Under the pieces are notes generated by a model, which searched no databases, had not been told where the DNA came from, and was given only the letters and a program-made list of their open reading frames with translations. Source: Leptospira_A sp046736045 (GTDB lineage: Bacteria > Spirochaetota > Leptospiria > Leptospirales > Leptospiraceae). From it: a stretch of 64,000 bases of DNA. Position numbers and translations under genes: made by a program. Positions 1-8,659 of the stretch are shown here, piece after piece. Positions within the stretch are counted from its first letter, which is position 1, and each line of letters begins with the position of its first letter. The DNA is taken from NCBI RefSeq assembly GCF_046736045.1, contig NZ_CP177134.1:3472001-3536000 (forward strand), in the 5' to 3' direction.

Positions 1-201
1 TTCGAATCCGTCCATCACCGGCATGTTTAAATCACAAATGATTACATCGGGATTGGTGGAATGAAGCAGTTCGATTCCTTCTTTTCCGTTTGATGCAGTC
101 GCAACCACTTCGATCTCTCTTACCGTGGAAAGAGCTTTTTTATAAGCTGCTTGGATCAGAGGGTTGTCTTCGACGATTAGTACTTTGATAGGTTCAGTCA
201 T
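1..201 (-). CDS. cheB: Response regulator receiver domain, probably CheB (3' part outside window)
   Basis: Only the first 67 codons lie in the window; the gene runs off the left edge. The start ATG (199-201) follows the cheA stop by 4 bases. The translation is a receiver-domain N-terminus: the acidic pair E11-D12 in 'LIVEDNPLIQAAY', and the phospho-acceptor Asp57 in 'VIICDLNMPVMDGFE'. Asp57 would accept phosphate from CheA. Last position in a cheR-cheW-mcp-cheA operon makes the methylesterase CheB the most likely identity, but the effector domain cannot be seen, so a stand-alone CheY or another response regulator is possible. The receiver assignment is firm; the CheB name is inferred from context. 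Confidence 0.75.
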   Translation of the reverse strand, partial: MTEPIKVLIVEDNPLIQAAYKKALSTVREIEVVATASNGKEGIELLHSTNPDVIICDLNMPVMDGFE

Positions 202-205
202 TAAA

Positions 206-2533
206 TTATTCTGCGAGTAGTCTTTCTACCGTATGTAAAAGTACGTTTTGATCAAATTGGGATTTGATCAGATAACTGTTGGCACCTGCATCTTTCCCTT
301 TTTGAATTTGTTCTTCCGAGCCAAGGCTTGTTAAAACTATGATAGGAGTATCTTTTGTATCTCTTATATTTCTGACAAGAGTGATTCCGTCTTTTTTCGG
401 CATCTCAACATCGGTAATGACCAAAGAAAAATCCGATTTTTGAAATTTTTCCAATGCATCCTGCCCATCTACCGCGGTCACAACCTGATAACCGTTCTCT
501 TCCAGTATCCTTTGAATTTGTGCTCTTGTGATGAGACTGTCTTCCGCGAGGAGAATCGTTTTTGTAGTTTTGATTTGAATATCTTCCGGGGCACGGGAAC
601 GATCCATCGACTTGCCTTTCACATCCTGTATCAGCTCGGGAACCTGAATCATATAACAAATCTCACCTGACTCCAGTATGGTGGTTCCCGCAAGTTTGGG
701 AACATTTTCCAATATACCAGTAAAAGGTTTTAAAAGAATTTCCTGTTTGTCCAAAATAGAATCTATGATGATCGCAAGTTTCTCTCCGTTATATCGCAAA
801 ATCATACAGGATAAATTTTTACCCGACTTAACATTTGATTCCTTGGGATAACGTATAGGAAGATAATCGTTCAAATAAATCAATCGTATCGGCTCATCTC
901 CTATAGAGAGAGCCGGTTTGCCTTCCACTGACAAAATCTGTTCCTGTTTGATAAAAAGACTTTGGCCAATGTGTTCGGTGGGAATTCCATACTTCCATCC
1001 GTTCAGATGAATGATCAAAACATGATTGGTACTGAAATTAATGGGAAGTTTCAAAGTAAACTTTGTCCCGAGATGCAATGTAGAATCGATTGTAATGGAT
1101 CCTTTGAATTTTTCCACAAAGGATTTAACAACATCCATTCCCACGCCGCGCCCGGAAACATTCGTAACTTGTTCTCTTGTGGAAAAACCAGGGTGAAAGA
1201 TAATTTCCTGGATTTCCGATTCCGAAAAAGAATCCAACTCGTCTTCCGAATATATTTCCTTTTGAATCGCGCGCGCCTTGATTTTATTTATATCCAAACC
1301 ATGGCCATCATCTTCTATCTCAATCCAAATTGCGTTGTTCACTTGTTTGCCGCCGACTCTGATGCGTGCAGGGTTAGGTTTGTTATCCTTTTCTCTTTCT
1401 TCTCTGGTTTCAATTCCATGATCCAAAGAGTTTCGAAGCAAATGCATCAAAGGATCTTTTAGCTCTTCGATTACCAATTTATCAGCAGTAACATTCCCGC
1501 CTTCCAAAGTCAGGTAAACTTCCTTTCCCAACTCCCGACTCATATCACGAACGGTTCTTGGAAAAATATCAAATACGGAAGATAAAGGAAGTAGGCGTAC
1601 GTTTTGTATTCCCTCTTCCATTTTTTGGGCAATCAAATCCAATTTTGCAGAATCCTGGATGGATTTTACTTTTAAGGTGGAAAGTTTTTGAACAAATCCA
1701 TCCCATTTCCTTTTTTCATCCGCATGAAGGGATCGGATGTTTTCTAAAAAACTGACAGGAAGATCCAGTTGTTTGGAATATTTTTCCCACTCCAAAAAAA
1801 TTTTCTTTTTATCGTTCCATTGTTTCGTTTGATCTTCCACAAGGAATAGCAAATCGAATATTTCTGTAGCTCTCTTTTGAATTCGGTTTTTACTGACGGT
1901 AAGTTCTCCCGCATAACCGAGTAAAGAATCCAATTTTACCGGATCAACACGCATCGTATCGATTTTAAATTTGTTAGTTTCCGTTTTTTTAACGGAAGGA
2001 ACGGGTTCTTTTTTTTCCGCTTCTTTCCCTACGGCTTGTTTTTCGGAAGAACCGTTTTCTTTTTTAATAGAAGGATTTGTTCCTTCCTGATTGGGAACCG
2101 CCGTGTCCGCCGCTTGACGAGCCTGAGTTTGTGCGGATGCTGCCGTAACGATTTGTTCCGCTCCGTTTAGAATTGCGATTGTTTTCGCCAAATCCACATC
2201 GGCTTTTTTTCCGGTGACTGCCTCCTCAACAAGAAGCTTCAGCATATCCAATGCATAATAAATCCGATCCGCATCACTTGCCTGATACTGAGTATGACCT
2301 TTGGTAAGTTTACCTAACTGGTCTTCCAATACATGAGTGATCCCTTCGATTTCTTTGAGGCCGAGTAGTCCCGCAGCACCTTTCATGCTATGGGCTTCTC
2401 TAAAAATAATCTTTAATACTTCTGCGTTTTTAGGATCGGATTCCAGTTCTAAAATACCAGCTTCGATTCTCTGGATATGTTCATCACTATCAATCTGAAA
2501 GAGTTCGCGAAACTCTGCATCTTCGATCATCAT
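206..2533 (-). CDS. cheA: Chemotaxis histidine kinase CheA with C-terminal receiver domain (hybrid)
   Basis: A 775-residue cytoplasmic kinase that takes signals from MCP/CheW arrays and phosphorylates response regulators. Domains in order: Hpt (about 1-110, phospho-His48 in 'REAHSMKGAAG'); a charged low-complexity linker (about 130-190); the dimerisation helices; an HATPase domain with N-box 'HLLRNSLDHGIE', G1 'IEDDGHGLD' and G2 'GRGVGMDVVK'; a CheW-like regulatory domain; and a receiver domain (about 655-775, phospho-Asp708 in 'ITDVEMPKKDG', conserved Lys in 'YLIKS'). No separate P2 domain is evident, and the linker occupies its place. The fused receiver makes this a hybrid CheA like those of Myxococcus FrzE and several spirochaete systems. 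The ATG at 2533 overlaps the mcp stop by ATGA (2530-2533); a second Met codon follows directly. Confidence 0.97.
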   Translation of the reverse strand: MMIEDAEFRELFQIDSDEHIQRIEAGILELESDPKNAEVLKIIFREAHSMKGAAGLLGLKEIEGITHVLEDQLGKLTKGHTQYQASDADRIYYALDMLKLLVEEAVTGKKADVDLAKTIAILNGAEQIVTAASAQTQARQAADTAVPNQEGTNPSIKKENGSSEKQAVGKEAEKKEPVPSVKKTETNKFKIDTMRVDPVKLDSLLGYAGELTVSKNRIQKRATEIFDLLFLVEDQTKQWNDKKKIFLEWEKYSKQLDLPVSFLENIRSLHADEKRKWDGFVQKLSTLKVKSIQDSAKLDLIAQKMEEGIQNVRLLPLSSVFDIFPRTVRDMSRELGKEVYLTLEGGNVTADKLVIEELKDPLMHLLRNSLDHGIETREEREKDNKPNPARIRVGGKQVNNAIWIEIEDDGHGLDINKIKARAIQKEIYSEDELDSFSESEIQEIIFHPGFSTREQVTNVSGRGVGMDVVKSFVEKFKGSITIDSTLHLGTKFTLKLPINFSTNHVLIIHLNGWKYGIPTEHIGQSLFIKQEQILSVEGKPALSIGDEPIRLIYLNDYLPIRYPKESNVKSGKNLSCMILRYNGEKLAIIIDSILDKQEILLKPFTGILENVPKLAGTTILESGEICYMIQVPELIQDVKGKSMDRSRAPEDIQIKTTKTILLAEDSLITRAQIQRILEENGYQVVTAVDGQDALEKFQKSDFSLVITDVEMPKKDGITLVRNIRDTKDTPIIVLTSLGSEEQIQKGKDAGANSYLIKSQFDQNVLLHTVERLLAE

Positions 2534-4521
2534 ATAATTGTTGTTTTATTACCATCAACCGTATGTTTCAAACTCAAAGTAGCTTCCTTCACCTGCTGAA
2601 TGCCCTGTTTGGTTTGTGTAATTCCCGTGGATGTTTCCTGAGATCCCCGATTCAAACTGGTCATCGCCTGAACGACTTCATTAATCGCAATGGATTGTTG
2701 TTTTACATTCAAAGTGATCTGTTCCGTGCTTGTAAAAACTCCGTTGATCGATTGATAAACACCGTCAAACGCGCGTACAACTTCCTGGCCGAGTGTTGCG
2801 GAACGATCCACTTTTTTATTTCCTTCTTCAGCGGCCATCACTGTGGAATCGGTTGCTTTTTTAATTTCGGAAAGTATATCCTGGATTTTTTCAGCGGATC
2901 TTTTGGATTCATCCGCGAGTTTTCGGATTTCTCCCGCTACAACTGCAAACCCTTTTCCGTATTCTCCCGCCCTCGCCGCCTCAACGGCTGCATTCAAAGC
3001 AAGCATATTCGTCTGATTTGCGATATCGGAAACAAGCCCGATGATATTTCCGATTTGATTGTTCTTTTCGGACAATTGAAGGATTTGATCACTGATCACA
3101 AGCACCTTGTCTTTCAAATCTTCCATGGAATGAACCATTTCCGTTATTTTATGAGTTCCTTCTTTCGCGGATTCCTGTGCATCTCTTGATTTTTCGGAAA
3201 CCGTCTGTGATTGTTCTGCGGTGTGTTTCGCACTGGAACCGAGCTCAGCCATAGTCGTACTGGTTTGATTCACTGAAGCGGACTGCATCTGTGCCGTTTT
3301 TTCCTGCTGTTCTATGGTGGCTGCAATTTCCCTTGTTGAAGCAGAAAGGATTGTAACTGCCTGGACAATCGGATTGGAAATGGCCCGTGCGACAAAAAAT
3401 GTAATCGCAACAATCACACCGATCAAAACAAGGAAAGCGGATAGTATTTTGACTTTAATCTCTTTCAAAAGAGACATAGCTGCGTCAGCTTCATATTCGG
3501 AAATCAAAGCATACTTTGTACCCATGATTTCGATCGGCATATAGGAAGTAAAAACTTCTTCACCCCGATAATTCAGGTCCTGTTTAACTCCCGTTTGGTC
3601 ACTAAACGCCAAATCGACTACGGAAGAATCATTTCTTTTCCTAAGGATAAATTCTTCATTCGGGTATCTGTAATCGTAAGTTCTGAACAATTTGTCCTTT
3701 CCTACCAGATAAACCGCTCCGTTTTTACCCAAAAAACTATCCTTCATCGATTCGTTGATTTCATCGATCGGCATCTGTGCCATAAGTACTGCTTCCGTTT
3801 TACCGTTAATCACAATCGGCATGGCGATAAAAGAAGCAGGATCTCCGTTGGATGGAGCATAATTTTCAAAATCCGCATATAAAATCTCACTTGGATCATG
3901 AGACAAACGCGCCTTACGGAACAACTTTCCTATATTCGTATCTTTGTATTTACCATCTAACAGATTGGTGGCGTAATCGTTTTCTTTAAATACCGTATAA
4001 AGTAAAGTTCCGTCGTTATCCACTATGAACAGATCGTAAAAGTATTTTTGTTTGATATATGTTCTAAAAAACGATTGGAATCTTTTATGAACCCTGCTGT
4101 ATTCCGAGCCGTCCAAAGCATCTTCCAGTTGGTCTTTTTTTCCAATCGGATTCGGGTTTTGATAAATATATTTTTCCTGCAAGTAGGCTTCCGCACCAGC
4201 ACGCGAAGACTTGGCTTTTAAGGACTGATAAGCCGCTTTGAATTCAGTGTAAGCAATGATAACATCCAAGGAACCTTCAAATGCGGTCAGATCGGATCTT
4301 TTGTTTTTAAAATAAGTTTCAATCTGAAGTTTTTTGGCTTCCCGAATGCTATTCATCTGGCGTTCAAAATTGTCTACGATTGCGTTTTTGGAAACATAAA
4401 GATATACGAATGACAAACTCACCGAAACAAGTACTACCGAGCCGATGGAAAAAATAAGTAATCTTATCCTTAAATTGAAACCTTGCACTCTTTTCTTTAG
4501 TAAATGATTATCCATACTCAT
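2530..4521 (-). CDS. mcp: Methyl-accepting chemotaxis protein, dCache-like sensor, HAMP reduced or absent
   Basis: A 663-residue transmembrane chemoreceptor. One N-terminal membrane segment (about 16-43) is followed by a periplasmic region of about 310 residues resembling a double Cache sensor, a second membrane segment (about 358-382, 'ILSAFLVLIGVIVAITFF') and the cytoplasmic signalling domain. The hairpin tip is recognisable as 'NQTNMLALNAAVEAARAG' followed by 'GKGFAVVAGEIRKLADES'. Only about 25 residues separate the end of TM2 ('ARAISNPIVQ') from the coiled-coil start ('AATIEQQEKTAQMQ'), too short for a normal HAMP domain of about 50 residues. The gene lies 6 bases after the cheW-like gene and overlaps cheA by 4, so it probably feeds this operon's own CheA. 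The ligand cannot be told from sequence. ATG at 4521 is preferred because a purine-rich AGGCGGG precedes it; a second in-frame ATG lies at 4515. Confidence 0.95.
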   Translation of the reverse strand: MSMDNHLLKKRVQGFNLRIRLLIFSIGSVVLVSVSLSFVYLYVSKNAIVDNFERQMNSIREAKKLQIETYFKNKRSDLTAFEGSLDVIIAYTEFKAAYQSLKAKSSRAGAEAYLQEKYIYQNPNPIGKKDQLEDALDGSEYSRVHKRFQSFFRTYIKQKYFYDLFIVDNDGTLLYTVFKENDYATNLLDGKYKDTNIGKLFRKARLSHDPSEILYADFENYAPSNGDPASFIAMPIVINGKTEAVLMAQMPIDEINESMKDSFLGKNGAVYLVGKDKLFRTYDYRYPNEEFILRKRNDSSVVDLAFSDQTGVKQDLNYRGEEVFTSYMPIEIMGTKYALISEYEADAAMSLLKEIKVKILSAFLVLIGVIVAITFFVARAISNPIVQAVTILSASTREIAATIEQQEKTAQMQSASVNQTSTTMAELGSSAKHTAEQSQTVSEKSRDAQESAKEGTHKITEMVHSMEDLKDKVLVISDQILQLSEKNNQIGNIIGLVSDIANQTNMLALNAAVEAARAGEYGKGFAVVAGEIRKLADESKRSAEKIQDILSEIKKATDSTVMAAEEGNKKVDRSATLGQEVVRAFDGVYQSINGVFTSTEQITLNVKQQSIAINEVVQAMTSLNRGSQETSTGITQTKQGIQQVKEATLSLKHTVDGNKTTII

Positions 4522-4527
4522 TCCCGC

Positions 4528-5568
4528 CTAACTTAATTCCTGTTTTATTTTTCTCAATATGGTGGGGATACTCAATAGATTGATAAACTCATGCCCGTGT
4601 TGGTATGATGATTCCAATATCCCTCCATAATCTTTTGTTCCAAGAGGAGGAGTCCTCTTTTCATCTTCTTTTTTATATACAACGTCTACCAATTCATCAA
4701 CCAGCAGTCCGAATTGGCTTGTATCCGATTTAATGATCACTACTTTTCCGAATCCGAAGGGTTTCGTTACCTGATTGCCCAAAATTTCATCCAATCCCAA
4801 TACAGGTAAAACTTCTCCTCTCAGATTCATACAACCCTTCAGGATGGAAGACATTCCTGGAACAGGCGTTAAATGGCTTGGATCGGAAAATTCCAAAACA
4901 CAATCCAATGCGATTCCGTAACTTTCATCAGAAACCTTTACTATGGAAATGGGTTCCAATCCGCCATGTTCGATCGGAGTTACCGAATCGGAATAGGAAA
5001 TGGCTCTGAATTCCAATTCGCTGAGTTCTTCTTCCGGAATTTTTCCATAGGACTCTTCGAACCAATTCAGTTTAGATCTTTCTGCACCTTTCTGAAAGAA
5101 CTCATCCCATGATTTTTCAGGCTCCGGATCTTCTTCCGTTCCTTCTTCCTCTACCCCTGAATGTTTTTTTCCTCCGGGGTGAAAATGATCTATGTCCAAA
5201 AGTGTAACTACTTTGTTTTTCCAAACCCTTTCTTCCCAGACCCCGCTTGCTTCAGGATCTGAATTTTTTTTCGGATATTCCCAGGAAGTCACTTCGGAAA
5301 CTTTCCCAATGGGAAATGAGATTCCCGAATTTAATAATAATAATTGATATGAACCTTTGTAAGGTGAAGGGGAAGCACCCCAGAAAAAAAACGGATCGAG
5401 TACCGGAACGATTTCTCCCCGCAAAGGGAATGTGGCAAAAAATCCGGAACCTCCCATAGTAGTGGGAGTCAGAGGAAGAAACCATAATATCTCTTTTACA
5501 ACCTGGGCTTTGACCGCAAATTGTCTGTCTCGCATTTCGAATAAAAGCCAGTCTGAGATTTCAGTCAT
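4528..5568 (-). CDS. cheW: CheW-like adaptor with two CheW domains
   Basis: A 346-residue soluble coupling protein that would bridge the MCP and CheA. Two CheW-type beta-barrel units are visible. The first (about 5-115) opens 'WLLFEMRDRQFAVKAQVVK' and contains 'LRGEIVPVLD'. An acidic linker (about 120-175) is rich in Glu and Pro. The second (about 205-340) contains 'CMNLRGEVLPVLGLDEIL' and 'FGLLVDELVDVVYKKED'. The repeated LRGE(I/V)(V/L)PVL motif shows internal duplication. Ordinary CheW is about 150-170 residues, so this is a tandem form, which could bind two partners at once. It is spaced 5 bases from cheR and 6 from mcp, inside the same transcription unit. Confidence 0.93.
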   Translation of the reverse strand: MTEISDWLLFEMRDRQFAVKAQVVKEILWFLPLTPTTMGGSGFFATFPLRGEIVPVLDPFFFWGASPSPYKGSYQLLLLNSGISFPIGKVSEVTSWEYPKKNSDPEASGVWEERVWKNKVVTLLDIDHFHPGGKKHSGVEEEGTEEDPEPEKSWDEFFQKGAERSKLNWFEESYGKIPEEELSELEFRAISYSDSVTPIEHGGLEPISIVKVSDESYGIALDCVLEFSDPSHLTPVPGMSSILKGCMNLRGEVLPVLGLDEILGNQVTKPFGFGKVVIIKSDTSQFGLLVDELVDVVYKKEDEKRTPPLGTKDYGGILESSYQHGHEFINLLSIPTILRKIKQELS

Positions 5569-5573
5569 AATTT

Positions 5574-6809
5574 TTAAAGAGAGTGGTTCAAAAATTCATC
5601 CCATTCCGAGACCCAATTCCCACTCTTCTTTATAAAATCGACCCGCGCCGGGTCATTCTTGAGGACAGTCCAAGCTTGTGCCTGATAAGATCTCGCCGTT
5701 TTACGATCCCCTTTTTCCCAAAAGTAATTCGCAAGCTCGTAATAGGCGGAAATCGCATAAGGATCTTCGTAAAGTGCCTGTTTCCAAAAGAAATGGGCCT
5801 GTTCCGAATTCCCCCTTTCCTTTTCCTGAAAGGCGAGGAGAAGCGAGCTTTCTTTTGTTTCCCCAGGCGAAAGCGGGAGCCCGGAGGAAATTTGGGAAAC
5901 TCTCTCGGTCGGACGGTCGGATGTTTCCCGGTTAGAACGGGCTTGCCTGTGGGAGATGCGTTCGGAAGAAGAATGTTCGGAATGATTCATTCCTTTAGAA
6001 TGAGTGATCGTTTCTTTTTTAGAACTCTCTTCTTTTCCCGATTTCTGAAAATAAGAAGTCTCGGAAGCAATCGAAATCACCTTCAAGTCATTAGGCGGGG
6101 AGTCGTTGTATTCCGCATGCCCGAGAATTATGTTTCCAAAAGGATAAAGCGAATGATAAAACTGAGTGAGTATATTTTGTTTGGAAATTTCATCCAGATA
6201 AATAAATACATTTCTGCATACGATCAGATCGAAAATTTCAGGAACAGGATTCAGTAAATTCCCTTCCCGAAATTCCACTTTGGACCGAATGTCGGCACGA
6301 ACCCTTACGGAACTTTCCGAAAGAATCAGAAATTCGGAAAATCCATTAGGCAAATCATTTCGAATGGAATAAGTGGAATACTCTCCTTTTTTCGCAATAT
6401 CAACAGACTTTTTCTGCAAGTCGGAACCTATCACATGATAGTCGTCGATTTCACCCTCATCTTTCATTGACTGTAAAAAAAGAGCAAGAGTGTATGCTTC
6501 CTCTCCCGTAGAGGAACCTGCGCTCCATACAGATAACTTTCGTTTGCCGGTATTTTTGATATAGTCCGGTAAAATTTTATAAAATATGGATCTAAGCTGG
6601 ATGGGATCTCTGTTGAAATAGGTCTCGGAGATATTCAATACATTGAATAACTTGTCCCAAAGAGGATGATTGGGATTTTCCAAAAGAGGTGCCAACTCGA
6701 ATTCCCGGAAGTGATTTCGGATGAGATTCCATTTTTCCTTTGCATCAATCCGAATTCCGGTTTTTTGCAAAAGGGATTCGGAGAGTGCCTGGTAATAGGA
6801 TTCAATCAT
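5574..6809 (-). CDS. cheR: Chemotaxis protein methyltransferase CheR with C-terminal TPR region
   Basis: A 411-residue enzyme that methylates glutamates of MCP signalling helices using S-adenosylmethionine. The N-terminal helical domain is followed by the SAM-binding domain: motif I 'VWSAGSSTGEEAYTLAL' (about 94-110), 'VIGSDLQKKSVDIAKKGEYS', and 'DLIVCRNVFIYLD'. After a Ser/Glu/Arg-rich linker (about 265-320) there is a TPR-like helical segment ('QAHFFWKQALYEDPYAISAYY' region, about 330-395), as in CheR proteins that dock through TPRs rather than through an MCP pentapeptide. It is the first gene of the che operon (transcribed leftward). The ubiD-family gene upstream ends only 17 bases away, so read-through from that gene is possible. 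Confidence 0.95.
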   Translation of the reverse strand: MIESYYQALSESLLQKTGIRIDAKEKWNLIRNHFREFELAPLLENPNHPLWDKLFNVLNISETYFNRDPIQLRSIFYKILPDYIKNTGKRKLSVWSAGSSTGEEAYTLALFLQSMKDEGEIDDYHVIGSDLQKKSVDIAKKGEYSTYSIRNDLPNGFSEFLILSESSVRVRADIRSKVEFREGNLLNPVPEIFDLIVCRNVFIYLDEISKQNILTQFYHSLYPFGNIILGHAEYNDSPPNDLKVISIASETSYFQKSGKEESSKKETITHSKGMNHSEHSSSERISHRQARSNRETSDRPTERVSQISSGLPLSPGETKESSLLLAFQEKERGNSEQAHFFWKQALYEDPYAISAYYELANYFWEKGDRKTARSYQAQAWTVLKNDPARVDFIKKSGNWVSEWDEFLNHSL

Positions 6810-6826
6810 AAAAAAGTTCTATTAGC

Positions 6827-8599
6827 TTATCGGAATATAGAATCTATAATAGCACCGAATTTTTCATCCACATTTTTTACAGTCTGCGGATCGGGAACGA
6901 GCACTCCCGGAATCCAGGGTTTCATCCTGCAATCAAACACAAGAGGAATCTGAAAACGGATATGATTGTTTTCTATGATTTGTTTGGAATAAAAATCCGA
7001 TGCAGGTTCCATCCGGGTAAACATTGTCCAGATAAAATCATGATCCGTTTTTACCGCATCACCGGCATCATCAACAAGAAACACAAATCGGAAACCGGAA
7101 AGATTTTCTTCCAGTAAAGAGGTCGCCAACCGATCGTCTTTCAGAAACGGACTGCCTTGCACGACAAGCACCCCGGGCATAAATACTTTCGGATTTGAGA
7201 AACGTTTGTCTTTAAATCCCGACTGAAACGAACCGGGGAGATCCTTGAACCTGGGTTCTCCCAATCCCATAATCAGCATCTTGCTGCCTTTGTTTACCTT
7301 ACCGCTTGTATAATCCAAAGTATCCTGACTGATATGATTGAAAACATGGATGTCCGTTTCAGGATCGCATCTTTCCACAATGGTTTTGAAAGTTTGCGAA
7401 AAGTTTTTCAACTCGACTCTTTCATTCGTTACAAGCAAACACTTGGTAAGTGATAATTGCCCTTCTCCCAAAATCCGAAGTGCTCCCATAAATGCTTCCC
7501 GAAAATACCGTTCCTTCACAATGGCTGCCGCGAGAGAATGAACACCGGATTCTTCATAAGCCCAAACTCCAAGCACCTGAGGCATCACGAGAGGAAACAT
7601 GGGAGAAAGCAAATCCTGCAAAAACTCTGCGATATAATGATCTTCCTGAGGAGGTCTTCCCACAACGGTTGCAGCCCAAATCGCATCCTTTCTGTGATGA
7701 ACACTTGTTACATCCAGATAAGGATAATCATGTTGCAAAGAATAATAACCGTAATGATCTCCGAACGGGCCTTCCGGTTTTCTTTTGTAAGGGGGAATGT
7801 TTCCAATGATGGCAAAATCGGCATCCGCAACAATCGGATAGGGAGAGATTTTTTCATTGCGAGTAATTTTTAATTTTTCTCCCATAAGGAAGGAAGCAAA
7901 CACCAGTTCGGGGATCTCTTCCGGGAGAGGTGCGACTGCGGCTATGGTAAGTGCGGGTGGTCCGCCCACATAGATATGTGCCGGCAATGAATTTCCTTTT
8001 TTTTCCGCCTCATAATAATGAAATCCCCCTCCTCTATGGATTTGGATGTGCATCCCCGCTGTGGATGCATCGAATAATTGAATCCGGTACATTCCCAGAT
8101 TTCCATTGTCCGATTCGGGTGATTGAGTATAAACTAACGGAAGTGTAACGAATGGCCCTCCGTCTTCCGGCCATGATACAAAATTAGGAAGTTCCAATAA
8201 ACCACCCGCTCCAAGTTTATTTGCCAAAACGGGAGCTTTCGATACTCTCTTCATTCCCACCATAAAGGGGAGCAGAGCAAGTGACTTTTCTTTCCAAAGT
8301 TTACCCATCTTAGGTGGTAAAATTTCTTTTGCGAGTTTGGCGAGTCTCTCTATGGTTTGAACAGGTTTGTCTCCGAAGGCGAGGTGGATTCTTTTTTCCG
8401 ACCCGTAAAGATTGGTTGCAACTGGAAATTTGGTTCCCTTTACTTTGGGAAATAAAAGTGCCGGGCCTTTTTTTTCAACAACCCTTCTCTGTATCTCTGC
8501 GAGTTCGAGATAAGGATCTACTTCTTCCGGGAAAACGAAAACTTCGCCTTCTCTTTTTAGAACTTGGATAAAATCATGTGTGGAGCGAATGTTTGACAT
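6827..8599 (-). CDS. UbiD-family prenylated-FMN decarboxylase (probably menaquinone biosynthesis)
   Basis: A 590-residue cytoplasmic decarboxylase of the UbiD family, which uses prenylated FMN made by UbiX to decarboxylate aromatic or unsaturated acids. The N-terminus ('DFIQVLKREGEVFVFPEEVD') and the strongly conserved block 'GPFGDHYGYYSLQHDYPYLD' are typical. Its length is nearer the menaquinone-pathway subgroup (futalosine route, SCO4490-like, about 480-620 residues) than E. coli UbiD (about 497), so a role in menaquinone synthesis is the best guess. No other quinone gene is in the window to confirm this. It is divergent from the phosphatase gene at 8660 across 60 bases, and convergent with nothing. 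No clear Shine-Dalgarno sequence precedes the ATG at 8599. Confidence 0.88.
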   Translation of the reverse strand: MSNIRSTHDFIQVLKREGEVFVFPEEVDPYLELAEIQRRVVEKKGPALLFPKVKGTKFPVATNLYGSEKRIHLAFGDKPVQTIERLAKLAKEILPPKMGKLWKEKSLALLPFMVGMKRVSKAPVLANKLGAGGLLELPNFVSWPEDGGPFVTLPLVYTQSPESDNGNLGMYRIQLFDASTAGMHIQIHRGGGFHYYEAEKKGNSLPAHIYVGGPPALTIAAVAPLPEEIPELVFASFLMGEKLKITRNEKISPYPIVADADFAIIGNIPPYKRKPEGPFGDHYGYYSLQHDYPYLDVTSVHHRKDAIWAATVVGRPPQEDHYIAEFLQDLLSPMFPLVMPQVLGVWAYEESGVHSLAAAIVKERYFREAFMGALRILGEGQLSLTKCLLVTNERVELKNFSQTFKTIVERCDPETDIHVFNHISQDTLDYTSGKVNKGSKMLIMGLGEPRFKDLPGSFQSGFKDKRFSNPKVFMPGVLVVQGSPFLKDDRLATSLLEENLSGFRFVFLVDDAGDAVKTDHDFIWTMFTRMEPASDFYSKQIIENNHIRFQIPLVFDCRMKPWIPGVLVPDPQTVKNVDEKFGAIIDSIFR

Positions 8600-8659
8600 A
8601 AAAAAGGGTTGGAAAACTAAATTTCCTCCATTACACTAGGCGGACAAGTTTTTCATTAT

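Noticed and set aside
2563..3189. Plus-strand open frame of 208 codons opposite mcp
   Set aside because: It is a shadow of the conserved MCP signalling domain, with a Cys/Phe-rich composition and no ribosome-binding site.
5583..6257. Plus-strand open frame of 224 codons opposite cheR
   Set aside because: It lies entirely inside cheR on the other strand, has no recognisable domain and an unnatural residue composition; cheR has complete motifs.
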